From Eubacterium sp. (GTDB taxonomy: Bacteria; Bacillota; Clostridia; Oscillospirales; Ruminococcaceae), in the NCBI GenBank assembly GCA_022511265.1, contig JAFLRX010000011.1, positions 1-64,000 on the forward strand: 64,000 bases of DNA, in the 5' to 3' direction. How positions within the stretch are numbered: the first letter of the stretch is position 1; each line of letters opens with the position of its first letter. The translations under genes were made by a program, and so were the position numbers. The notes beneath the pieces were generated by a model. It worked only from the letters and a program-made list of their open reading frames with translations. It made no database searches and was not told the DNA's origin. Of the stretch, positions 36,497 to 44,341 are shown in pieces.

Positions 36497-38743
36497 TCAA
36501 CCTGTTTCGCTGTTTAGTACAAAGGTTACCTCAACTACCGAGCCGCTGTACACCGACGTACCCTTGGTCAGCGACTGGCTGATAGCCACCGCCGCCGAGT
36601 TGCCGCCCGCGCCGCTGATCGCAAGGTTAAGTCCCGCCTCGCCCGCGGCAATGTTGGCCTGCTCTACGGTCATACCGGTAAAGTCCGGCACGGTGGTGAA
36701 CTGATAATCAGGCGTTGTCACACCGTCGCCCATATACAGCAATACAGTGCCGCCGTACGGCATCAATGTGCCTGCGCCCGGTATCACGCCTGTTACCGTT
36801 GTACCCTCGGTGCTGCCGATAATCTTGGCGTTAAGTCCCGCGCCTGTCAGCTTTGCCTCTGCCATAAGGCTGTTGTCGCCGTATATCCACGGTACGGTAA
36901 CGTCCTGCTCTCGCAATTCTTCCGCCGTATACTGCGGATATATGTTAAGATACTCAAGTCCCTCTTTGAACACCGCCGACACTACCGGCGCCGCCACCGC
37001 GCTGCCGTAGATAAAGCCGCTGGTCGGCTCGTCTACTATTACCAGCATTATATATTCCGGGTCGTCCGCCGGGACGAACGCGCAGAAGATAGACACATAC
37101 CGCATATTGTCATAGCTGTATTCGTCCAGCTTTTCCGCCGTGCCGCTCTTGCCGCCGATGCGATAACCCTCCATATACGCGTTGGTACCGCCGTTGGTGG
37201 ATACCACCGTCTCCAGTATCTGGCGCATGGTGGCGGAGGTCTCCTCGCTTATTACCTGACGTCTTACCGTCGGCTCGGTGGATTTTATCACGTTGCCGTC
37301 GCTGTCTATTATTTTATCCACGATGTACGGGGTCATCAGCTTGCCGCCGTTTACTACCGCGGCCGCCGCGGTAATCATCTGTATCGCGGTGACCTTGTTG
37401 GTCTGACCGAACGCCGAGCTGGACAGCTCTACGATATGCATATTCTCTTTCGATACATACAGCGAATGCGCCTCGCCCGGAAGATCTATTCCCGTCAGCT
37501 CGGTAAAGCCGTACGCCTGAAAATATTTTGTAAAGTTTTCAACACCCAGTCTTTGACCTATCGCGATAAACGCGGGGTTGCAAGAGCGTATAACCGCCTC
37601 GGTAAGTGTCGAGGTGCCGTGTCCTGCGGCACTCCAGCATCTTATCTTGGTGCCCTCAACATCCGCAACACCCGAGCAGTAGAAGGTATCGCCCAGGCTT
37701 ACCGCCTCTTCCTCCAACGCTGCCGAGCAGGTTATCATCTTGAATACCGAGCCAGGGATGTATATCTCGCTTACCGCCTTGTTAAGCCACTGGCGGCCTC
37801 TCAGCTCCGCTTCTTCTTTGTCTATTTCCGCCTGTAACACGCCGTCCGCCGACATCTGCGCCAGCAGCTTTCTGTCCTTTTCAAAGAAGATATAGGACGG
37901 GTCGTTGGGGTCATAGCCGGGATAGGTCGCCATTGCGACTATCGCGCCGGTCTTTGCGTTCATGATTATTCCGGTGCTGCGGTTTTCAACACCGTGCTGT
38001 GATACCGTCGTCTCAAGATTTTTCTCAAGATAATACTGCAATGTCTCGTCCAGCGTGAGTATCAGAGAATTACCGTCCTGCGCGGGGTATCTTGTCTCAT
38101 ATTCATACGGCATCGCGTCGCCGTTTGCGTCCTTCACCGATACTATCCTGCCGTCCACGCCCTTGAGGTAGTCGTTGTAGTACGCCTCAATGCCATAGCC
38201 CTCTTCGTTATCGTTGACAAAGCCCAGCACGCTGGCGGCAAGGTCGTCGTTAGGATAGCTGCGCACGCTGTTTTCCACCGTGTATATCGACACCGACTGA
38301 AGTCTGTTCTTGCTGATAAAGTTATTTATCTTCTCGACTACGGTCCTGTCCACCTTGCGCTTTGCCACATAATATCTCAGATCGGTGTCCGAGCAGGCGT
38401 CCACCAGCGTCTCATACTTTACGTCCAGTATCTCGGACAGTCCGCGGCAGATAAAGTCTCTGTTCTGCGGCTCGTATTCGTTGATGTCGCCGGGCGAGAT
38501 GATAACATCCCATACCGTGTTGCTCTGCACCAGCACCTTGTTGTTGCGGTCATATATCGTGCCGCGCGACGCGGTTATCGTAAAGCTGTCCTGCTGCTGC
38601 TTGCTTGCCGCCGCGCTGAACATCTCGTTGTTCACCACCGACACGTCAAACAGCTTTAACGCAATACATACAGCCGCAATAAGTATACCGAAAAACAAAA
38701 TAACTATTCGGTTGCTCATGCTCCTGCTCGGGTTCAAATTCAC
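36497..38743 (-). CDS. Class B penicillin-binding protein with two PASTA domains (FtsI/SpoVD type)
   Basis: 748 residues. Short cytoplasmic tail, membrane helix (IVILFFGILIAAVCIALKLF), dimerisation domain starting ASRGTIYDRNNKVLV, transpeptidase domain with nucleophile Ser332 in PGSVFKMI, SCN in AVIRSCNPAF, and KSGT in IGGKSGTAEKL. The C-terminus carries two PASTA repeats (VPWIYGDNSLMAEAKLTGAG, VPDFTGMTVEQANIAAGEAG). It cross-links septal peptidoglycan with FtsW. Location after ftsL fits FtsI; the PASTA pair is also seen in SpoVD, and sequence alone does not separate them. Confidence 0.94.
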   Translation of the reverse strand: MNLNPSRSMSNRIVILFFGILIAAVCIALKLFDVSVVNNEMFSAAASKQQQDSFTITASRGTIYDRNNKVLVQSNTVWDVIISPGDINEYEPQNRDFICRGLSEILDVKYETLVDACSDTDLRYYVAKRKVDRTVVEKINNFISKNRLQSVSIYTVENSVRSYPNDDLAASVLGFVNDNEEGYGIEAYYNDYLKGVDGRIVSVKDANGDAMPYEYETRYPAQDGNSLILTLDETLQYYLEKNLETTVSQHGVENRSTGIIMNAKTGAIVAMATYPGYDPNDPSYIFFEKDRKLLAQMSADGVLQAEIDKEEAELRGRQWLNKAVSEIYIPGSVFKMITCSAALEEEAVSLGDTFYCSGVADVEGTKIRCWSAAGHGTSTLTEAVIRSCNPAFIAIGQRLGVENFTKYFQAYGFTELTGIDLPGEAHSLYVSKENMHIVELSSSAFGQTNKVTAIQMITAAAAVVNGGKLMTPYIVDKIIDSDGNVIKSTEPTVRRQVISEETSATMRQILETVVSTNGGTNAYMEGYRIGGKSGTAEKLDEYSYDNMRYVSIFCAFVPADDPEYIMLVIVDEPTSGFIYGSAVAAPVVSAVFKEGLEYLNIYPQYTAEELREQDVTVPWIYGDNSLMAEAKLTGAGLNAKIIGSTEGTTVTGVIPGAGTLMPYGGTVLLYMGDGVTTPDYQFTTVPDFTGMTVEQANIAAGEAGLNLAISGAGGNSAAVAISQSLTKGTSVYSGSVVEVTFVLNSETG

Positions 38744-38887
38744 AAGGCATCTTCCTTTCGCCTATAAATGTGCGCTTAAAATAAATACTTCATAAAAAAG
38801 GTTTATCCTTTTCCGAAATTTTTAAAATCCGAAAAAGGAGCCTTTGCCGTCCCATGCTTGTATAACGGCTTGTTTATATATATTGTC

Positions 38888-39394
38888 CTAAAATCCTAAA
38901 TATTCCAACACATCGCCAAACCAGTTGAAGATGGAAACAAAGATGTTTTCATCCTCCGCCTTGGCGGTCTCGGTCAACGCGCCGGTGCTCATCTCTATGT
39001 ACCGCTCCTGAGAAGCGTTTACCTTCTGCATACCCATCTTGTTCAGTGCGTAATCTTCTACGTTGTCGATGGACACCGAGCCGTTCAGCTCGTTTTGCAA
39101 CTGGCCGTTGAGCATCTGCGCGCTCTCGTATGCGTTGGTCTCCTCGGCTATCTTGAGATTTATCTCGCTCAGCTGTGCCTTGCTGTATAAGAACATTGTA
39201 AACACCGCCAAGAACAACCCCGCGATAAGTATCACCGCCAGCGGTCTGCCGACCTTTGCGGCGGACGCCTGCGCTATTTTCAGCTCAGGCTTGGGCTGCT
39301 CTACAGGCTGTTCGGTCTTGCGTTCTTTCCTCTGCGCCGTATCAAAGAGCGAGAGGTCATATGCCACGCTTGTTCTGTTGTAAGGTGTAGGCAT
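38888..39394 (-). CDS. ftsL: FtsL-like septum protein
   Basis: 168 residues. A cytoplasmic region of about 50 residues rich in Glu/Pro/Lys, one membrane helix (PLAVILIAGLFLAVFTMFLY), then a coiled coil (SKAQLSEINLKIAEETNAYE and following residues) and the YALNKMGMQK motif that ends FtsL/DivIC leucine-zipper proteins. Position between rsmH and the PBP is the standard ftsL place. A C-terminal FNWFGDVLEYLGF segment is an extra. Confidence 0.87.
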   Translation of the reverse strand: MPTPYNRTSVAYDLSLFDTAQRKERKTEQPVEQPKPELKIAQASAAKVGRPLAVILIAGLFLAVFTMFLYSKAQLSEINLKIAEETNAYESAQMLNGQLQNELNGSVSIDNVEDYALNKMGMQKVNASQERYIEMSTGALTETAKAEDENIFVSIFNWFGDVLEYLGF

Positions 39395-39446
39395 TACCTA
39401 TCATTCCTTCCTATTATGTAAAGAGTTACTATTATCGTAAATACTC

Positions 39447-40373
39447 CTAAAGCTTTTCTATTATCCTTAATTTTGCGCTGTGCGAGCGCTTGTTGCGCTC
39501 CAGCTCCGCTTCCGTCGCCGTTATCGGCTTTTTGTTTACCAGCATGCCGCGCGGCGTCTTACCGCATACGCATACCGGAAACGACGGCGGGCAGGTACAC
39601 CCGGTGCAGTATTCCTTGAATTTATTCTTGACCGCTCTGTCCTCTATCGAGTGAAAGGTTATCACCGCCAGCCTGCCGCCGCTTTTCAGCGCGTCGAATG
39701 CCGCGTCCAGTCCTTTGCCCAGCTCGTCAAGCTCCGCGTTTACCTCTATTCTTATCGCCTGAAAGGTCTTTTTGCAGGGGTTCTTTTCCCTGCGTACCTT
39801 CAGCGGTACATTGCGTTTTATTATCTCGGCAAGCTCCAGCGTGGTCGTTATCGGCTTTTCAGCCCTTGCGCGTTCTATGCCGTACACTATGCCCTGCGCA
39901 TATTTTTCCTCGCCGTAATCGTACAGTATCCTGCGCAGCTGCTCCGGCGGATAATCATTCACTACATCGTATGCGCTGAGTCCGCTGCGGCTCATCCGCA
40001 TATCCAGCGGCGCGTCCTCGTGATAGGAGAACCCCCGCTCCGGCGTGTCCAGCTGATAGGAGGAGACCCCCAAGTCCATCAGCACGCCGTCAACGGCGTC
40101 TATCCCCAGCTTGTCCAGATTTTCGGTAAACCCCGAAAACCGCTCGTTGATTATCGTACAGTTAAATCCCGCCAGCTTTTCCTTTGCCGCCGCACATGCG
40201 TCCGGGTCACGGTCAAAGCCGATAAGCCGTCCGCCGTCAAGACGTTTCGCTATCTCGGACGAATGTCCCGCAAAGCCCATCGTGCAATCGACGTATATCC
40301 CGTCAGGCTTTATCTCCAGCCCTTCGATGACCTCGTCAAGCAGCACGGGTATGTGTATCTGCTTTTCCATCAT
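39447..40373 (-). CDS. rsmH: 16S rRNA (cytosine1402-N4)-methyltransferase
   Basis: 308 residues. IHIPVLLDEVIEGLEIKPDG, the SAM loop YVDCTMGFAGHSSEIAKRL, GVLMDLGVSSYQLDTPERGF and SYHEDAPLDMRMS, VITFHSIEDRAVKNKF and a C-terminal NKRSHSAKLRIIEKL are diagnostic. It methylates C1402 of 16S rRNA. The ATG overlaps the mraZ stop (ATGA), so the two are translated together. Confidence 0.97.
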   Translation of the reverse strand: MMEKQIHIPVLLDEVIEGLEIKPDGIYVDCTMGFAGHSSEIAKRLDGGRLIGFDRDPDACAAAKEKLAGFNCTIINERFSGFTENLDKLGIDAVDGVLMDLGVSSYQLDTPERGFSYHEDAPLDMRMSRSGLSAYDVVNDYPPEQLRRILYDYGEEKYAQGIVYGIERARAEKPITTTLELAEIIKRNVPLKVRREKNPCKKTFQAIRIEVNAELDELGKGLDAAFDALKSGGRLAVITFHSIEDRAVKNKFKEYCTGCTCPPSFPVCVCGKTPRGMLVNKKPITATEAELERNKRSHSAKLRIIEKL

Positions 40374-40789
40374 ATTCCAAGCTCGAGCGCCTGATTAAGC
40401 AGCTCTTCGCTGTTGGTGACCTCGTTAAAGCGTGCCCATTCGGATTTATCCCAGATTTCCGCGCCGCCCTCCAGTCCGACAACAACAACGTCGGCGGTCA
40501 GCTTTGCGTATTCTCTAAGCGCGGCAGGCACCGATATGCGTCCCTGCTTGTCCGCCGTAACGTCAAACGCGCTGCCGAACAGAAATCTCTGTATCCCCTG
40601 CGTCTGCACCGACGGCATAGAGCGTATCTTCTCCACCAGCTTTTGCCACTCATCAAGGGAATATACCTTGATGCAGGAATTGCCGATAGTCTTGGATATG
40701 ACAAAGCTGTCGCCTATCTCTTCTCTGAGCTTTATCGGGATATTCATACGCCCTTTGGCGTCTAACGTGGATTTGTATTCACCCTTCAC
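40370..40789 (-). CDS. mraZ: Transcriptional regulator MraZ
   Basis: 139 residues, two SpoVT/AbrB-like halves: GEYKSTLDAKGRMNIPIKLR and FGSAFDVTADKQGRISVPAA. DNA-binding protein that sits on repeats in its own promoter region and tunes the division cluster. It starts with GTG behind AAGGAG. The first gene of the dcw cluster, overlapping rsmH. Confidence 0.96.
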   Translation of the reverse strand: MKGEYKSTLDAKGRMNIPIKLREEIGDSFVISKTIGNSCIKVYSLDEWQKLVEKIRSMPSVQTQGIQRFLFGSAFDVTADKQGRISVPAALREYAKLTADVVVVGLEGGAEIWDKSEWARFNEVTNSEELLNQALELGI

Positions 40790-40864
40790 AGCCTTGTCAC
40801 TCCTTTCCGCAAAAGCCTTATTTCAGGGATGTTAAGGTATTTTTATCATTTTTAATGAAAAAAT

Positions 40865-40884
40865 CACCACAAAACACCTCAAAA
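40865..40884 (-). promoter_or_regulatory. Two 10-bp direct repeats, MraZ-box candidates
   Basis: Minus strand TTTTGAGGTG TTTTGTGGTG: nine of ten bases equal, exactly one helical turn apart, between the predicted transcription start and mraZ. GTG(G/T) repeats at 10-bp spacing are the known style of MraZ sites. A clear third copy is not seen. Confidence 0.55.
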
Positions 40885-40897
40885 GTGTCATAATGTT

Positions 40898-40926
40898 ATT
40901 ATACACTAAGGCGACGGAAAAAGCAA
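40898..40926 (-). promoter_or_regulatory. Promoter of the mraZ division cluster
   Basis: Minus strand TTGCTT, 17 bp, TATAAT; transcription would start near 40891, giving a leader of about 100 bases. The rest of the 335-bp gene-free stretch 40790-41124 is AT-rich and contains the MraZ repeats and the terminator at 40993-41022. Confidence 0.8.
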
Positions 40927-40992
40927 GAAAATTTTTTGAAAATTCCAAAAAACCTTTACAAAATTTATGTCGATTTTTAGTATATAATGCAC

Positions 40993-41022
40993 AAAAAGCC
41001 TTTCCTACCGGAAAGGCTTTTT
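40993..41022 (-). terminator. Terminator of the GHKL ATPase/helicase-like pair
   Basis: 13-bp perfect stem aaaaagcctttcc/ggaaaggcttttt, loop of 4, A/T runs on both sides. It separates the 41125-46321 pair from the mraZ promoter. Confidence 0.9.
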
Positions 41023-41124
41023 TGGTAAAATATTCAGTGACTATATCTTGTGTTGTGTGACAAAAACGGTACAAGATAATGTGTCTACGACATTTTCTCC
41101 CTAACGGAGGATTTGCCGTTTTTA

Positions 41125-44100
41125 TTAAAACTCTTCAGCGTCAAGGTCCACTACTTTTATCTCGTGCGGCTCTTCAGCCATCATCGGCATCATGCCGTCG
41201 CCGTAAATCGGTGCAGCCTGACCGTCTGCCGCCGCAGCCTGAGCGTCCGCCTGCATCTGCTTTCTGGTCGCGCCGGGGACGGTGTTGTCCACTATCCACT
41301 TCGCTATCATAAGCGGTGACAGCACGACGTTGATGGATTGCAGCTCGCTCTCGGTGGAAGAATCCGACACCTGACCGTGCACGTCCTCATAGCCCGCGAT
41401 ATCATAGGTCAGCTGGCTGCGGTATCTTACGTTACACAGCATAAACTCCGGCGGGATATAGTCCACCTGATTTACCTCCTCCAGCCACAGGAACGGGTTC
41501 ATACCGCCGATGCTGATATCCTCGAATATCCAGCCGCTGGATGCCGCCGCGTCGTCAGAGCAGAGATAAAGCGCGAACTTGAACCGCTTTTCGGTCTCGT
41601 CCATAAAGATACTTACTTCAAACTCTTTTACAACACGGTTGTTGATTATCTCAGACTCACGCGGGCAGCACTGGCAGGTACCGCCATAGCCGAACAGCTT
41701 GCCGTTTATGTCCTTTGCGAAGTAGTTACGATAAATGCTTTCGTTCTCGATGCTGCGCACACGGTTATACAGATCTTTGAGCAGCTTGATCTCCTGCGAG
41801 TTGAGCGAGGGCTGCGGCTTATAATAATAAGGTATCTGATCCAGCAGCACACGGTTAGGCTCTTCGGTGGTGGAATAATATCTGCCCAGTCTGTTGTCGT
41901 CCATACCGGTAAGCAGAAATTCCAGATAGTGTGAAAACTCCGGCTTCGGTATTCCGTCCATAAGCACGACTATCTTTGCGGCAGCCGCGTCCTCTTCCTC
42001 GGTGGGGATACTGTTCTGATCCAGCACCCTGATGATCTTGTCTTGATCATCGATAAGCGCTATTCTCGGTATCTTGAGGTCGCTGACATGCAGTCTGGGT
42101 ACAATGCTGTCAAATCTTTCGGCTACGCCGTCCTCAGTACCCAGCAGCTCTACTATCTTAGATTTTTCAAAAGAAAATCCTGCCTTTGAAACGGTGAAAT
42201 CAAACAGTCTGCCGTTGAACATACCGCAGCTTATCAGCAGATACGCGTCGCCGACAATTTCCATCAGATCCTTACAGGTGACCTTTGACGGTATCATAAA
42301 CTGCATGCCGTACGCCGCAAAGCGGTATTTTCCGTTAATGTCACGCTGTAGACCTATATCCGCGCCGTCGTTCTTCATCTCGCGCAGGAAGGTCATAGCG
42401 TCTTTTCCCTGTGTAAAGCTGTTTATCAGCAATCTGAGTATATCGTTATAGACACGCTCGTTCTCAAATCTGTCAGCATGTGCGACCACGAAATCATGGC
42501 TGCGCTTCAGATGGTTTACCGTCATCTTGGACACGTCAAAGGTAAAGTCCGAATTGCGGGCGGTCACGTTCAGCTGGTTGTATTTCATTGAGATGCTGTA
42601 GGCCTTGCCGAACACATCGTCGAACATCGTCATAGCGCCTACCAGCGAATCATCATCGGAGAAATAACCGTTCTTTACATAGTCGTCCAGCTTGATGCTG
42701 ACAACGCTGCGGAAGCCGACATTCAGTCCGTAATCCTTTATCGCGGGATTTTTCTCGCTGTCCACTCTCCAGCTCTGATCGCCGAAGCGGAAAATGTAGG
42801 AAAACTCGCGGCCCTTTTTAGTGCCCTCTTCGTCTCTCCATTCATATGACGCGGCGGTTATGCCGTCGTCAAACTGCTCAGTCTCCTGAAGCAGCATCTG
42901 CATTCTTTCTTCTATATATTTCTTTGCGGCATCGCCGGATTCGTGCATCTCATACGGAACATTGCGTTCGTCGCTGAAATAGCCTATCTCACACATTTTG
43001 TCATATGTTATAGGCTCCATACCCGGCGGGCAAAGAGATATATTGCTCTGGAATTTATCGCCCAGCTGACTTGCCATCGGGCTGGTATGGATAAAGTTCG
43101 CGAAGAACTCAAACACAAAGTGCTTGGGTCGCAAATAGAATTTATCGCTGTTGTTGCGTTTTGCTATATCCAGCACGAAATAGCGCGAATACCTGTCGCA
43201 CATATCGCGCAGGTCGCCGGATATTGCCTGTGTCAGCTCTTCCTCGCACTCGTGCTTGATACCGGTACGGTGAGAGGTTATCAGCGAATTGGGTATGCTG
43301 ATGAAAAACGCCGACAGCTTTTGGTTAAGGAACTGCTCGCCGGAAGAATTGAGCAGTCCGGTCAGCTCATAGGTCGAAAAATAGTTGTACTTATCCAGTA
43401 TAACCTTTGCTATACCCGCCCTGCGCGCATTAGACACAGCGTACGGGATAAGGTATACGTAGCCTACCGCCTCATGCCAGATAAAGTCGATAACACCCTT
43501 GCCGTTATGTGAAAAGTGTATCAGCGGGTCGTTCTGAGAGGTCTTGTTTTCCACCCGCGCCACCTTATATGCTGCGAGCATCTGCCCGTTCTCAACGGCG
43601 ATAAGCTCGATTGTACGGGAGGCTACTTCCTTTTCGTCATAGCGTCCGGGCATTTTTTTGCGGACAAACGCAAAGCACAGCTCCACAAGGTTGATGTACT
43701 TGCCCTTTTTCTCGGTAAGGGTCAGTAGATTTTCCTTTATCGCCTCTATCTCGGAATGATCTACGCCAAAGCGTATCTCGGTACCCTGATGCAGCGGCGC
43801 ACGCAGATCCAGCTCACGCAGCAGCAGCGTCCCATCCTCATTGGTCATGCGGAAAGAGAAATTTGCGGAGTGCAGCGTAAACCACTGTACATTCATAAAC
43901 ACGCTCTTCGAGCCGACACCGAAGCGTCCCTCACGGCTTCTGTCGCCGTCGCTTCTGCCTATACTGAGATAGTACAGCAGCTGTTCAAGAGTAAAGCCAT
44001 CCTCGTTATAGGTCAGCTTGATGACGTCATCCTTCTCAAACTCAACCACCACCCTCATCTCTTCGGTGGGGAAGTAACAGCCGAACGCGTTTTGCAGCAG

Positions 44101-44340
44101 CTCGCGCAGTATTGACTCTTTGGGATAGTCGCTTATCGCAAGGCTGGTGTTGTAAGGATTACGGTCGGAATAGATATTGTTGAAGTAATCCCTGAACGGA
44201 GCGATGTCTGCCTGTTCCTGGTATATCATTCGCTGCATTTCGTTTAAGGCTTCTTCAAGCAGCTCAATGTTGTTTCGCGCATGCGCATGGAAGAAATCAC
44301 CGATAAGTGCAGATATTTCACTGCTCTGTCCCATTGACAT
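41125..44340 (-). CDS. Large GHKL-type (Hsp90/sacsin-like) ATPase
   Basis: 1071 residues, no signal or membrane segment. The first 250 residues carry a GHKL fold: N-box with Glu75 and Asn84 (ESILRELLQNAFGCYF), G1-like box YNEDGFTLEQL (112-122) and G2 box EGRFGVGSKSVFM (137-149), the style of Hsp90, sacsin-repeat and MORC ATPases rather than sensor kinases. The middle 600 residues are not recognised. Near 889-892 is a C-x-C-C cluster (GTCQCCPRESE), possibly metal-binding; the tail is Ala/Met-rich and disordered. It begins one base after the stop of the helicase-like gene, so the two proteins are probably made together as a complex. Function unknown. Confidence 0.85.
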   Translation of the reverse strand: MSMGQSSEISALIGDFFHAHARNNIELLEEALNEMQRMIYQEQADIAPFRDYFNNIYSDRNPYNTSLAISDYPKESILRELLQNAFGCYFPTEEMRVVVEFEKDDVIKLTYNEDGFTLEQLLYYLSIGRSDGDRSREGRFGVGSKSVFMNVQWFTLHSANFSFRMTNEDGTLLLRELDLRAPLHQGTEIRFGVDHSEIEAIKENLLTLTEKKGKYINLVELCFAFVRKKMPGRYDEKEVASRTIELIAVENGQMLAAYKVARVENKTSQNDPLIHFSHNGKGVIDFIWHEAVGYVYLIPYAVSNARRAGIAKVILDKYNYFSTYELTGLLNSSGEQFLNQKLSAFFISIPNSLITSHRTGIKHECEEELTQAISGDLRDMCDRYSRYFVLDIAKRNNSDKFYLRPKHFVFEFFANFIHTSPMASQLGDKFQSNISLCPPGMEPITYDKMCEIGYFSDERNVPYEMHESGDAAKKYIEERMQMLLQETEQFDDGITAASYEWRDEEGTKKGREFSYIFRFGDQSWRVDSEKNPAIKDYGLNVGFRSVVSIKLDDYVKNGYFSDDDSLVGAMTMFDDVFGKAYSISMKYNQLNVTARNSDFTFDVSKMTVNHLKRSHDFVVAHADRFENERVYNDILRLLINSFTQGKDAMTFLREMKNDGADIGLQRDINGKYRFAAYGMQFMIPSKVTCKDLMEIVGDAYLLISCGMFNGRLFDFTVSKAGFSFEKSKIVELLGTEDGVAERFDSIVPRLHVSDLKIPRIALIDDQDKIIRVLDQNSIPTEEEDAAAAKIVVLMDGIPKPEFSHYLEFLLTGMDDNRLGRYYSTTEEPNRVLLDQIPYYYKPQPSLNSQEIKLLKDLYNRVRSIENESIYRNYFAKDINGKLFGYGGTCQCCPRESEIINNRVVKEFEVSIFMDETEKRFKFALYLCSDDAAASSGWIFEDISIGGMNPFLWLEEVNQVDYIPPEFMLCNVRYRSQLTYDIAGYEDVHGQVSDSSTESELQSINVVLSPLMIAKWIVDNTVPGATRKQMQADAQAAAADGQAAPIYGDGMMPMMAEEPHEIKVVDLDAEEF

Positions 44341-44341
44341 C

